The notes below the pieces were generated by a model. That model made no database searches and was not told where the DNA came from. It saw nothing but the letters and a program-made list of their open reading frames with translations. A DNA stretch of 21,377 nt from CAYLNK01 sp964384675 (GTDB taxonomy: Bacteria > Acidobacteriota > Thermoanaerobaculia > UBA5066): the NCBI GenBank assembly GCA_964384675.1, contig CAYLNK010000085.1, positions 1 through 21,377 of the forward strand. The letters are read 5' to 3'. The position numbers and the translations under genes were made by a program. Of this stretch, positions 1-8,682 are shown one piece after another. Within the stretch, counting starts at the first letter, position 1. Each line of letters opens with the position of its first letter.

Positions 1-1788
1 GCGGTGACCCGCGCGGAGAAGGCGGTCGGGGCGGCCCCCCCTTCCGTGCCGAGGGCCCGCGCGGGCTCGATCGCCGTCGCGACGCTGGGCGGGCTCCTCC
101 TCCTCGCGCTCGGCGCGGGCGGCGGCGTCTGGTTCGACCGGATGCAGCTCGGTCCGTCCGCCCCGGAGTGGTCGGGCGAGATCCTGCTCGGCGGCTCGAC
201 TCGCGCCTTCTCCCCACGGATCTCGCCCGACGGCCAGACGCTCGCCTTCCTGACTCCGGTCAAGGGCGTGCTCCAGGTCTCCGTGATGAAGCCCGGCTCC
301 GGAGACTGGATCGTGCTGACCCGGCGCTCGGACCTCGGGTCGGTGAACCGGCTGGCGTGGTCCCGCGACGGCGCGACGCTCCTGTACGACCGGGTCACCG
401 AGGTCCCGCGGGGCGTCTTTCAGATTCCGGCGATCGGCGGCGAGGAGCGGATGGTCCTGGAGGACGCACAGTCGCCGGAGCCTCTTCCCGACGGCACGCT
501 CCTGGTGGCCCGCGTCGACGCGGACCGGCAGCTCCAGCTGGCGCGCTTCTCGCCGAACACGGGCAAGGCGGCGGCGGTCGGTCCGAAGCTGGTGAGGGAC
601 TCCGGCGTGCAGGTCCTGGCCTTCCCGGACGGGAAGGAGGCCTTGCTGTACGCCCGTCTCGCGGCGGGGTCCGACGAGAAGACGTCGTTGCCACGCCCGT
701 ACCTCCTGGACCTCGCGACCGGGCAGCAGCGTCCGTTCCTGAACGACGTGCTGATCAGCCCACCGTTCGCGGTCACGCCCGACGGCCGTTCGGTCCTCGC
801 CGACATCGTGCGCGGCGACCTCCACCAGGTCCTCTCGATCTCGCGCGACGGTAAGGACGCCAAGGTGCTGATGTCGCTCCCCGTGCGCCCCCGGGCGCTC
901 AATCCCGCCGCCGACGGGAGTCTCTACATCGGGCTCCTGCAGGAGCCGGTCGAGCTGCTCCGGTTCCCCACGACGGGCGGCACCCCGGAGCGTCTGAACG
1001 CGTCGTCGCGGAACATCTTCATGCACCCGGTGGAGCTGCCCGACGGACGCCTCCTGATGCCGAGCCAGGTGGCGGGCATGCGCCGGCTCCTGGCGGCCCT
1101 GCCCGGCGAGCCGCTCCGGCCGTTCGCCGGCACCACCGAGCAGACGATGCCTCCCGCGGTCCTGCTCGGGAAGGACCGGGTCGCCTTCTGGGGAGGGGGC
1201 TCCACGAAGGAGCTGCCGATGCTCGTCATCGCCTCCACCGCCGACGGCCGGATCCTCAAGAGGTTCGAGGAGACTCGCAACGTCCTGTCCCGCAGCCTCG
1301 CGGCGACGCCCGACGGGAAGACCCTCTACTTCATCGACTCCGGGACGCTCTTCTCGATCGACGCCGAGACCGGGGCACGGAGCAAGCTCCGGCCGGCGAA
1401 CGGCGTCGCCGTCGACCCCGGCGGCACCACGCTCGTCGTCCAGCTGAACACCAGGGACGGCGTCCGGATGACCAAGGTGGATCGCGGGACCGGGACCGAG
1501 ACCGCGGTGCCGTTCTACAACGACCTGCAGCTCTCGATCGACCCGATCGCCGGCAATGCTCTCGGGCCGGACGGCCGACTCGTCGTGTCGGTCTCGTCGA
1601 AGGACTCCTGGTTCACCGGCCCCGCGCTGCTGACCCTCGCGAACGGCTTCGTCGAGAGGGTCCCGGTGCGGTACGACGGCGACGTGCGGCCGACGACGTG
1701 GGGCAACGACGGCAGCCTCCTCGGGATGGGCGTGGCGGTGCGGAGCGAGCTGTGGCGGTTCCGGCCCGTGACCGCGCAGCGGCCGTAG
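1..1788 (+). CDS. Membrane-anchored PD40/WD40-like beta-propeller protein, probable C-terminal part of a Ser/Thr kinase (5'-truncated by window edge)
   Basis: The reading frame is open from base 1 and a GTG lies at position 4, so the true start is probably upstream. Numbered from that GTG, the visible 594 residues begin with a Pro/Ala/Arg-rich linker and one TM helix (about 21-45, GSIAVATLGGLLLLALGAGG). A propeller region follows, with repeated 'SPDG'-type blades: PRISPDGQTLAFL near 71, LAWSRDGATLLYD, FAVTPDGRSVLAD, LAATPDGKTLYFID and NALGPDGRLVVSVS. The 'PRISPDGQTLAFLTPVKG' blade directly after a TM segment is the arrangement seen in acidobacterial PknB-type kinases with extracytoplasmic propellers. 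A kinase domain upstream of the window is therefore my inference. It could instead be a stand-alone TolB-like membrane protein. It ends 58 nt before the CNB gene, so it is probably a separate transcription unit. Confidence 0.75.
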   Translation, partial: AVTRAEKAVGAAPPSVPRARAGSIAVATLGGLLLLALGAGGGVWFDRMQLGPSAPEWSGEILLGGSTRAFSPRISPDGQTLAFLTPVKGVLQVSVMKPGSGDWIVLTRRSDLGSVNRLAWSRDGATLLYDRVTEVPRGVFQIPAIGGEERMVLEDAQSPEPLPDGTLLVARVDADRQLQLARFSPNTGKAAAVGPKLVRDSGVQVLAFPDGKEALLYARLAAGSDEKTSLPRPYLLDLATGQQRPFLNDVLISPPFAVTPDGRSVLADIVRGDLHQVLSISRDGKDAKVLMSLPVRPRALNPAADGSLYIGLLQEPVELLRFPTTGGTPERLNASSRNIFMHPVELPDGRLLMPSQVAGMRRLLAALPGEPLRPFAGTTEQTMPPAVLLGKDRVAFWGGGSTKELPMLVIASTADGRILKRFEETRNVLSRSLAATPDGKTLYFIDSGTLFSIDAETGARSKLRPANGVAVDPGGTTLVVQLNTRDGVRMTKVDRGTGTETAVPFYNDLQLSIDPIAGNALGPDGRLVVSVSSKDSWFTGPALLTLANGFVERVPVRYDGDVRPTTWGNDGSLLGMGVAVRSELWRFRPVTAQRP

Positions 1789-1796
1789 GCCGCGGG

Positions 1797-1839
1797 TTGC
1801 TCGCCCCCTCCCTTCCGGGTAGGCTGAACCGGGTAACGT
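1797..1839 (+). promoter_or_regulatory. Candidate promoter region for the signalling operon
   Basis: Two overlapping candidates are visible. TTGCTC (1797-1802) and TAGGCT (1820-1825) are separated by 17 nt, giving a -35/-10 pair. TAACGT (1834-1839) lies 7 nt before ATG 1847, matching the TAnnnT-then-start layout seen at 8683, 13464 and 15178. No Shine-Dalgarno sequence precedes either GTG 1838 or ATG 1847, which favours a leaderless or very short leader. Both matches to consensus are weak. Confidence 0.3.
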
Positions 1840-1846
1840 GACGAAC

Positions 1847-2866
1847 ATGACCCCAACGAGCGATCGCGGGAACGTCTTCTCGCACGTCCTCGACCTGGTC
1901 GCGCGACGGGAGTTCGACGCGGCCCGCGCCGCGCTCGAGGCCGAGCTGTGGCGCGAGCCCGACAACCCCCCGCTCCAGCAGCAGCTGGCGGACGTCCTGG
2001 CGCTCTCCGGTCACGTCGCCGAGGCGGCCGACGTCCTGTCGGCCCTCGCGGAGTCGTTCGCGGAGAAGGGCCAGACGGCCAAGGCGATCGCGACCCTCAA
2101 GCGCGTGCAGGTGCTCGACCCGTCGCGAGGGGACGAGGACGGCCGGCTCGCCCGGCTCCTGAAGAGCCGCGAGGACGAGCGTCGCGCCGAGCGCCGTGAC
2201 GAGCTCTTCTCGATGAAGCGGCCGCGCCGGCCGGCAGAGCCGGAGGTCCCCGAGGACGGGAAGGCCGACGTGCTGATCGAGACGGTCTTCGGAAGGCGCT
2301 CCCCGATGGACACGACCAGCACCGGGCCGGCCCGGGACGAGGTCACCGCCGAGGTGGCGCTGCTCAAGGAGCTGCCCCCCGGCGGGATCCTGGAGCCCGA
2401 CCTCAGCTCCACCGCGTCCACTCCCGTGCCCCGCTCCGCCCTGGCCGGCTCCCCGCTCTTCGGCTCCTTCTCGGCCGACGAGCTCGAGGCCGTCATCCGC
2501 GGGCTCCGGCTCGTGACGTTCGAGCCGGGCGACATCGTGGTGAGCGAGGGCGAGGCGGGCGGTGGCGGCAGCCTCTTCGTGGTGACGACCGGCACCGTGA
2601 AGGCGTTCGTGCGCGACGCCGGCGGCCGCAGCCGCCGCGTCCGCCAGCTGAGCGAGGGCTCGTTCTTCGGCGAGGTCTCGATCCTGACCGGCAAGCCGCG
2701 CACGGCCACCATCGTCGCGGCCACGCCGTGCGAGCTCCTGGAGCTCGACCGGCCCACGCTCGACGAGATCCTCTCGACCCATCCGCGGGTGCTGGCGGTC
2801 CTCAAGGCGTTCAGCGCGGCCCGCGTCTCGAGCGCCGCCGAGGCGCTGGCGCGGCGCGGCGAGTAG
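1847..2866 (+). CDS. TPR and cyclic-nucleotide-binding (CNB) domain protein
   Basis: A cytoplasmic protein of 339 residues. Residues about 10-100 are TPR-like helices (FDAARAALEAEL, AKAIATLKRVQVLDP). A charged linker follows, then a Crp/PKA-type CNB domain from about 203 to 320. That domain starts at SPLFGSFSADELEAVI and keeps the core of the phosphate-binding cassette: FFGE near 273-276 and KPRTAT near 283-288, including the Glu and Arg that normally contact the cyclic nucleotide. No helix-turn-helix or enzyme domain follows, so it is not a Crp-like regulator. It is more likely a cyclic-nucleotide-responsive adaptor working through protein contacts (inference). ATG 1847 is preferred because TAACGT lies 7 nt upstream; the in-frame GTG 1838 adds three residues. 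It is the first gene of a three-gene operon, 11 nt before the histidine kinase gene. Confidence 0.85.
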   Translation: MTPTSDRGNVFSHVLDLVARREFDAARAALEAELWREPDNPPLQQQLADVLALSGHVAEAADVLSALAESFAEKGQTAKAIATLKRVQVLDPSRGDEDGRLARLLKSREDERRAERRDELFSMKRPRRPAEPEVPEDGKADVLIETVFGRRSPMDTTSTGPARDEVTAEVALLKELPPGGILEPDLSSTASTPVPRSALAGSPLFGSFSADELEAVIRGLRLVTFEPGDIVVSEGEAGGGGSLFVVTTGTVKAFVRDAGGRSRRVRQLSEGSFFGEVSILTGKPRTATIVAATPCELLELDRPTLDEILSTHPRVLAVLKAFSAARVSSAAEALARRGE

Positions 2867-2877
2867 GCGCCGCCCCG

Positions 2878-5142
2878 ATGGCGCCCGCCGAGCTCCCGCC
2901 GGAGATCGAGCTCGACGCGACCGAGGCCGACCGCCGCCGGAGGGAGCGCGTCCGCCGGCTGAACGTCTTCAGCCTCCCGCTCCACCGGCTCGTCGGGAGC
3001 CTGATCCTGGTCGTCGGCTTCGGCCTCCACAACCGCTTCCTCCTCGGCCACGTCTCGACGGCGGAGCTCGCCTCGGTCGGCGGCCTGCTGATCGGCTTCG
3101 CGCTCCTCTCCTGGGCCGCGCTCGCCGCCTTCTGGGGAAAGACCGGCCGGGTCGACCTGGGGCTCGTCTTCCTCACGCTCGACATCCCGGTGTGGCTGAT
3201 CGTGATCCACGCGAGCGGAGGCGAGAGGAGCTGGCTCTTCCCGCTCCTCCTGCTCCGCACGACCGACCAGTCGTTCATCAGCGTGAAGAGGGTCGTCGCG
3301 ATGGCGATCACCTCGACGGCCGGCTACCTGGCGCTGCTCCTGTGGCTGGGCGCCGCCGGGGGCCGGCCGCTCGCCGATCCCGCCGTGCTGACGAAGGTGT
3401 TCCTGGTCGCGGGCTTCAACGCCTACCTCGCGCTGGCGGCCCGGCAGGCCGACGCGTACCGGACCCGCACCGCGGCGGCGATGACCGTGGCCCGCGGCCT
3501 GATCCAGCAGCTGAACGACCGAACGCGCGAGCTCCTGGAGGCCAAGGCCCGCTCCGAGGAGGCCAACCGCACCAAGAGCGCCTTCCTCGCGAACATGAGC
3601 CACGAGCTGCGCACGCCCCTGAACGCGATCATCGGCTACAGCGAGCTCCTCAAGGAGGAGGCCGCCAGCGGAGCCTCCACGGTCACCGGAGAGGACCTCG
3701 CCGCGGACCTAGACAAAATCCACGTGGCCGGCAAGCACCTCCTCGGCCTGATCAACGACATCCTGGACCTCTCCAAGATCGAGGCCGGGAAGATGGAGCT
3801 CTTCCTGGAGGAGGTCGACCTCGCCGATCTCGTCGCCGAGCTGTCCGCCACGGTCCGGCCGCTCATGCGCCGGAACGGCAACCTCCTCGAGGTGCGCGGG
3901 GCCCAGGCGGCCGGGCGGCTGCGGACCGACGTCGTCAAGCTGCGGCAGATCCTCCTGAACCTCCTCTCGAACGCCTCGAAGTTCACCCAGAAGGGCCAGG
4001 TCACCCTGGAGGTCCTGCGCGGACGGGACGAGCGGGCCGCGGAGATCGTCACGTTCGTCGTGAGCGACACCGGGATCGGCATGGACCCCGAGCAGATGGG
4101 CCGTGTCTTCGCCGCGTTCACCCAGGCCGACTCCTCCACCACCCGGAAGTTCGGCGGGACCGGGCTCGGGCTCGCGATCAGCAAGCGGTTCGCCCAGATG
4201 CTCGGCGGAGACGTCAACGCCTCGAGCACGCCGGGCAAGGGCTCCACGTTCCGCGCCACCTTCCCGGTCGTCGCCGCGGGGGCGGGCTCGTCGTCCGCGA
4301 GCGCGGTGCGGGGGCGCCTCTCCACGGCGTCGGGGCGCCTCTCCACCCTTTCCGACAAGGTCCGCAGCGTCGCCACCGCCGGCGTCGTCCTGGTGATCGA
4401 CGACGACCCGGCCTCCCGCGATCTGACGGCCGACATCCTGACCCGCGAGGGGTTCCAGGTCGCGACGGCGGCCTCGGGCGACGAGGGGCTCTCTCTCGCC
4501 CGCCAGCTCCGCCTCTCGGCGATCACGCTCGACGTGATGATGCCGGGGCGCGACGGCTGGTCGGTGCTGGCCGAGCTGAAGAGCGATCCGCAGCTGGCCG
4601 ACGTGCCGGTCGTGCTGGTCACGATCGTGGACGACCGGCAGCGCGGCTTCGCGCTGGGCGCCTCCGAGTACCTCACCAAGCCGGTCGAGCGCGAGCGGCT
4701 CGCCGCCGTCGTGAGCCGCTTCCGGCGCGGGACCGGCACCGGCAAGGTCCTGGTCGCCGAGGACGACCGTGGGACGCGCGAGATGCTGGCGAACATGCTG
4801 CGCGCCGAGGGGTGGCAGGTGCTCGAAGCCGCCGACGGCGAGCAGGCGCTCGCGTTCTACGAGAAGGACCGGCCGGACCTGGTGCTGCTCGACATGATGA
4901 TGCCGAAGATGGACGGATTCGAGTTCGTCGCGCGAGTCAAGGAGCTGCCCGACGCGCCGCGCGTCCCCATCGTCGTCCTCACCGCGATGGAGCTCTCCGA
5001 GGAGGACCAGCGCCGGCTCAACCACGGCGTCGAGCGGGTCCTCCAGAAGGGGGCGTACACGCTTCGCGAGCTGGAGTTCGAGCTGCGGGCGCTGCTCCAC
5101 GAGCGGATGGGGCCGGCGACGCGGACGACGCCGCCGGCGTAG
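2878..5142 (+). CDS. Membrane hybrid histidine kinase with two receiver domains
   Basis: A two-component sensor kinase of 754 residues. The N-terminus has about five or six hydrophobic helices (37-56, 65-86, 93-110, 138-160, 172-188, and a weak one near 118-126) with almost no periplasmic domain, so sensing is probably within the membrane. A coiled linker (about 195-230) leads to HisKA with MSHELRTP, phospho-acceptor His242. HATPase_c follows with an N box (LLNLLSNASKF), DTGIGM and GTGLGLAISKRF. REC1 (about 502-615) has the DDD acidic pocket, Asp552 and Lys601. REC2 (about 623-745) has EDD, Asp672 and Lys724 in a VLQKG motif. There is no HPt, PAS or DNA-binding domain, so phosphate must leave to a separate partner or the RECs act by protein contact. 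ATG 2878 starts 11 nt after the CNB gene; upstream in-frame sequence overlaps that gene and looks non-coding. Confidence 0.93.
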   Translation: MAPAELPPEIELDATEADRRRRERVRRLNVFSLPLHRLVGSLILVVGFGLHNRFLLGHVSTAELASVGGLLIGFALLSWAALAAFWGKTGRVDLGLVFLTLDIPVWLIVIHASGGERSWLFPLLLLRTTDQSFISVKRVVAMAITSTAGYLALLLWLGAAGGRPLADPAVLTKVFLVAGFNAYLALAARQADAYRTRTAAAMTVARGLIQQLNDRTRELLEAKARSEEANRTKSAFLANMSHELRTPLNAIIGYSELLKEEAASGASTVTGEDLAADLDKIHVAGKHLLGLINDILDLSKIEAGKMELFLEEVDLADLVAELSATVRPLMRRNGNLLEVRGAQAAGRLRTDVVKLRQILLNLLSNASKFTQKGQVTLEVLRGRDERAAEIVTFVVSDTGIGMDPEQMGRVFAAFTQADSSTTRKFGGTGLGLAISKRFAQMLGGDVNASSTPGKGSTFRATFPVVAAGAGSSSASAVRGRLSTASGRLSTLSDKVRSVATAGVVLVIDDDPASRDLTADILTREGFQVATAASGDEGLSLARQLRLSAITLDVMMPGRDGWSVLAELKSDPQLADVPVVLVTIVDDRQRGFALGASEYLTKPVERERLAAVVSRFRRGTGTGKVLVAEDDRGTREMLANMLRAEGWQVLEAADGEQALAFYEKDRPDLVLLDMMMPKMDGFEFVARVKELPDAPRVPIVVLTAMELSEEDQRRLNHGVERVLQKGAYTLRELEFELRALLHERMGPATRTTPPA

Positions 5143-5153
5143 GCGAGGCCGCG

Positions 5154-8100
5154 ATGGAATCGCCCCGCCGCGACAGCCGCCTCCTCGGGCTCGCCCTTCT
5201 CAAGGGCCTCCTGACCGAGGAGGAGCTGGCCCGGTTCGCGCGGAAGAGCGCCTCCCGTCCGGCCGCCGAGGAGGGGCGAGAGAGCGGCGTCCTCTCGGAG
5301 CTGGTGCGGCTCGGCCGGCTCGATGCCACCACGCTCGAGGAGCTCGAGAGGGAGCTGGCCGGCGCGGTCGGGCCCGACGTGTCCCGTCCGGCCGGCCCAC
5401 CGCTTGCGGGCGAACGCCCCGAGAGCGCGGCCCTCTGGGGCCGCTATCAGCTGGGACCGGTGATCGGCTCGGGCGGGATGGGCCAGGTGTACGTGGCCCA
5501 CGACCCGTCGCTCGGCCGGAAGGTGGCGCTGAAGTTCCTCCAGAACGTCGCGCCCGACGCCATCGCGCGCTTCTTCGCCGAGGCGCGCGCGCAGGCCCGC
5601 GTGACGCATCCGAACATCTGCGAGGTGTACGAGGTCGGCGACCTCCGGGGGACGCCGTTCCTCGCCATCCAGTACATCGACGGCAAGACGCTGGAGGCGG
5701 CGGCCCCGGAGCTCACGATCGAGCAGAAGGTGCTGGTGATGCGCCAGGTGGCCGAGGCGATCCAGGCGGCGCACGCTCAGGGCCTGATCCACCGCGACAT
5801 CAAGCCGTCGAACATCATGATCGAGCGCGCGGCGGACGGCAGCGCGACGCCGTACGTCATGGACTTCGGGCTGGCCCGCGACCTCTCGGCGCCGGGCCTC
5901 ACCGCGACCGGGATGACGATCGGCACGCCGTACTACATGGCGCCGGAGCAGGTGAACGGCGACCCCGCCACGCTGGACCGGCGCGTCGACGTCTACGGGC
6001 TCGGCGCCACGATGTACGAGGTGCTCGCCGGGGCCCCGCCGTTCGACGGCGGCACCAGCGTCGACATCATGATCCGGCTGGTACGGGACGAGGTCGTCCC
6101 CCTCCGGAAGCGCGCCCCGCAGGTCCCGGAGGACCTCGAGACGATCGTGATGCGGTGCCTGGAGAAGGACCGCGACCGCCGCTACGACTCGGCCAAGGCG
6201 CTCGCCGACGACCTGGGGCGGTACCTCGGCGGCGACCCGATCCAGGCGCGCAAGACCAGCCTCGCCTACCGGGTGAAGAAGCGCGCCGCCAAGAACAAGG
6301 CGGCCACCGCGGCGATCGCGGTGTCGACGTGCCTGGTCCTCGCGCTCCTCGGCATGTGGCTCCAGACCCGCTGGACGGCCGTGGAGCGGACGCGACTGGC
6401 CCGTCAGCTCGGCCAGCGCGTCGCCAAGATGGACGAGATCATCCGGCTCTCGCACACGATCCCGCTGCACGACACCCGCCCCGAGAAGGCGACCCTGCGC
6501 CGGAGGATGACCGAGATCTCCGCCGAGGCGCGGCGGGTGGGCCGGGCCGGCGACGCGCCCGGTCGGTACGCCGTCGGGCGCGGACACCTGGCGCTCGCCG
6601 AGTGGCGCAAGGCGCGGGAGCACCTGGAAGGCGCCTGGAAGGCGGGGCTCGACGAGCCGGACGTCGCCTATGCGCTCGGCCTGGCCCTGGGGCGCCTCTA
6701 CAAGGAGGAGCTCGACCGGCTCGACGCCCTCTCGAACAAGGAGCAGCGGGAGAAGCGGCGCAAGGCGATCGACGCGGAGTACCGCGCGCCCGCGGTGGCG
6801 TACCTCGAGAAGGGGAAAGACGTCACGACCGATGCCCCGGAGTACCTGGAGGGGCTCCTCGCCTTCTACCAGAAGCGCCCCGAGGCCGCCGTCGCGAAGG
6901 CGCGCGCGGCTCTCAAGCGGGCGCCCTGGCTCTACGAGGCCAAGACCCTGGAGGGGGAGGTCTGGCTCGCCCAGGCGAACCAGAAGCGCGACTCGGGCGA
7001 CGAGGCCGGCGCGGTCGCCGACTACACGGCCGCCGAGACCGCCTTCGAGGAGGCGTCCCGGATCGGGGCGAGCGACCCGCAGGGCTACGAGGGTCTGGCG
7101 GCCGTCTGGGCGAACCGGCTGTCGCTCGTCGTCTACGGAAAGGGCGGCGACGTCGAGACGCCGCTCGCGAAGGTGAAGGAGGCAGCGGCGAAGGCCGACC
7201 TTTGCGACGCCGAGCGGGGCACGGCGCAGGAGCGCCTCGCCTGGGCGCTCCGCACCTACGGCGAGTACCAGCGCCAGCACGGCGGCGACCCGGTCGCGGC
7301 GTACGATGGCGCGATCGCCGCGGCCACACGGACGATCGAGCGGGAGCCGGAGAGCGTGGACGGCCACCGGCAGCTCGGCACCGCGTTCCAGGTGAAGGCG
7401 GACTGGGAGGACCGGCACGGGCGCGACCCGGGCCCGCTCCTGGACCTCGCGATCGCCTGCTACCGGAAGGCGATCGCGCTCAACCCGGCGGATCCGTACG
7501 TCCAGAACAACCTCGGCAACACCTGGGCCGTGCTCGCGAACGTGCAGGACGGACGCGGCCAGGATCCGCGCCTCTCGTTCCAGAAGTCGATCGACGCCTT
7601 TCGCGAAGCGATCCGGATCGACCCCGCCTTCTCCTACGCCTGGAACAACCTCGGCATCACGTACAAGGACCGCGCCGAGTGGGAGAAGGAGCACGGGCTC
7701 TCCGCCGCCGCCCTCGCGTCGTACACGGAGTCGCTCCCGCCCAGCGCCAGGGCCGTCGAGCTCAACCCGAAGTACCTTTACGGGTGGAACAACCTGGGCA
7801 GCAACCAGTGGCGGCGCGGGGCGCTGGCGTTCGACCTGGGGCAGGACCCGACCGCCGACCTCGACGCCGCCGAGCGCTCCCTGCGAAAGGCGATGGAGAT
7901 CAACTCCGACTACGGCAATCCGCATTCGAACCTCTGCGCGCTCCTCGGGGTGAGGGCCGCCCTGGCGGCGTCGCGCGGAGAAGGCCCGCGCCCGCTCCTC
8001 GGCGACGCCGTGAAGGAGGCGCTCCGCTCCTTCGAGGTGTCGAAAGGGACCGACGGCCGGGACCTCGCCGACGCCGCGGACCGTCATCTCGACGCGGCCG

Positions 8101-8654
8101 AGTACCTGATCACGAGGAAGGAAAGCCCCGAGTCGGAGCTTCTCGAGGCAACGGCGCTCCTCCAGAGGGCGATGGCCCTCGACCGTCCGAACCTGGCGCT
8201 CCAGCGGCTCGGCCGAGCCGACGCGATCCGGGCGCGGTGGCTGATCGCCGGCGGCAGCTCCCCGGACGTCGCTCTCGCACGGGCCCGGGAGACGTACGGC
8301 AAGCTCTTCGCCAGGAACCCGAAGCGGGCCACCCGGGCGCACGCGGAGTACGCCGCGATGCTCCTCCTCGAGGCGCGGGTCGCGGCCTCGCGCGGGAAGG
8401 CGGCGACGGCGATCGTCGGCGAGGGCCTGGAGCAGACGTCGCTCGCTCTCGCGGTGAACCCCGAGCTCGGGGAGGCGCACCTCACGGCCGGCGGCCTGCG
8501 GCTCCTCGCCGCGAGGATGGCCCCCGATCCCGCGGCTCGCTCCGCGGCCGCCCGGGCGGCCGCCGAGGCTCTCGAGAAGGCGATCGCCACGCGGCCACGC
8601 CTGAAGCGCCAGGCCGAGCCGCTCCTCGCCGAGGCGCGGAAGCTGTCCGGGTAG
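5154..8654 (+). CDS. Ser/Thr protein kinase with TM segment and long C-terminal TPR-like repeat region
   Basis: A PknB/Hanks-type kinase of 1166 residues. Residues 1-70 form an N-terminal helical module (LLGLALLKGLLTEEELARFA, LSELVRLGRLDATTLEELE) like adaptor segments before kinases in Acidobacteriota, Planctomycetota and Myxococcota. The kinase domain spans about 97-370: glycine loop GSGGMGQV 105-112, VALK with Lys127, HRDIKPSN with Asp215, DFG at 237-239, and GTPYYMAPEQ. All catalytic residues are present, so it should be active. A TM helix lies at about 385-404 (AATAAIAVSTCLVLALLGMW), which would place the tail of about 760 residues outside the cytoplasmic membrane. That tail is TPR-like, including tandem 46-residue repeats at 694-970. 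ATG 5154 lies 11 nt after the histidine kinase gene; a weak GAGG precedes it. It is the last gene of the signalling operon, 28 nt before the TRAP lipoprotein gene. Confidence 0.93.
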   Translation: MESPRRDSRLLGLALLKGLLTEEELARFARKSASRPAAEEGRESGVLSELVRLGRLDATTLEELERELAGAVGPDVSRPAGPPLAGERPESAALWGRYQLGPVIGSGGMGQVYVAHDPSLGRKVALKFLQNVAPDAIARFFAEARAQARVTHPNICEVYEVGDLRGTPFLAIQYIDGKTLEAAAPELTIEQKVLVMRQVAEAIQAAHAQGLIHRDIKPSNIMIERAADGSATPYVMDFGLARDLSAPGLTATGMTIGTPYYMAPEQVNGDPATLDRRVDVYGLGATMYEVLAGAPPFDGGTSVDIMIRLVRDEVVPLRKRAPQVPEDLETIVMRCLEKDRDRRYDSAKALADDLGRYLGGDPIQARKTSLAYRVKKRAAKNKAATAAIAVSTCLVLALLGMWLQTRWTAVERTRLARQLGQRVAKMDEIIRLSHTIPLHDTRPEKATLRRRMTEISAEARRVGRAGDAPGRYAVGRGHLALAEWRKAREHLEGAWKAGLDEPDVAYALGLALGRLYKEELDRLDALSNKEQREKRRKAIDAEYRAPAVAYLEKGKDVTTDAPEYLEGLLAFYQKRPEAAVAKARAALKRAPWLYEAKTLEGEVWLAQANQKRDSGDEAGAVADYTAAETAFEEASRIGASDPQGYEGLAAVWANRLSLVVYGKGGDVETPLAKVKEAAAKADLCDAERGTAQERLAWALRTYGEYQRQHGGDPVAAYDGAIAAATRTIEREPESVDGHRQLGTAFQVKADWEDRHGRDPGPLLDLAIACYRKAIALNPADPYVQNNLGNTWAVLANVQDGRGQDPRLSFQKSIDAFREAIRIDPAFSYAWNNLGITYKDRAEWEKEHGLSAAALASYTESLPPSARAVELNPKYLYGWNNLGSNQWRRGALAFDLGQDPTADLDAAERSLRKAMEINSDYGNPHSNLCALLGVRAALAASRGEGPRPLLGDAVKEALRSFEVSKGTDGRDLADAADRHLDAAEYLITRKESPESELLEATALLQRAMALDRPNLALQRLGRADAIRARWLIAGGSSPDVALARARETYGKLFARNPKRATRAHAEYAAMLLLEARVAASRGKAATAIVGEGLEQTSLALAVNPELGEAHLTAGGLRLLAARMAPDPAARSAAARAAAEALEKAIATRPRLKRQAEPLLAEARKLSG
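7233..8066 (+). repeat. Tandem 46-residue TPR-like protein repeats with GxDP loop (within kinase)
   Basis: Consecutive repeats begin at kinase residues 694, 740, 786, 832, 880 and 926. Spacing is 46, 46, 46, 48 and 46 residues. Each starts with (R/Q/N)L, usually NLG. Positions 17-20 read GGDP, GRDP, GQDP, GLSA, GQDP and GEGP. Each of the first five ends with a TPR-B-like helix, for example YRKAIALNP or FREAIRIDP. Ordinary TPRs are 34 residues, so about 12 residues are inserted between helices A and B. Confidence 0.75.
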
Positions 8655-8669
8655 CGGCCGCCTCTCGGC

Positions 8670-8675
8670 TATCCT
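8670..8675 (+). promoter_or_regulatory. Candidate -10 element for a leaderless TRAP-operon transcript
   Basis: TATCCT lies 7 nt before the GTG start of the TatT-like gene and there is no Shine-Dalgarno sequence. The 28-nt gap after the kinase gene leaves no room for a conventional leader. I see no clear -35 box upstream. Read-through from the signalling operon is also possible. Confidence 0.4.
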
Positions 8676-8682
8676 CCGGATC

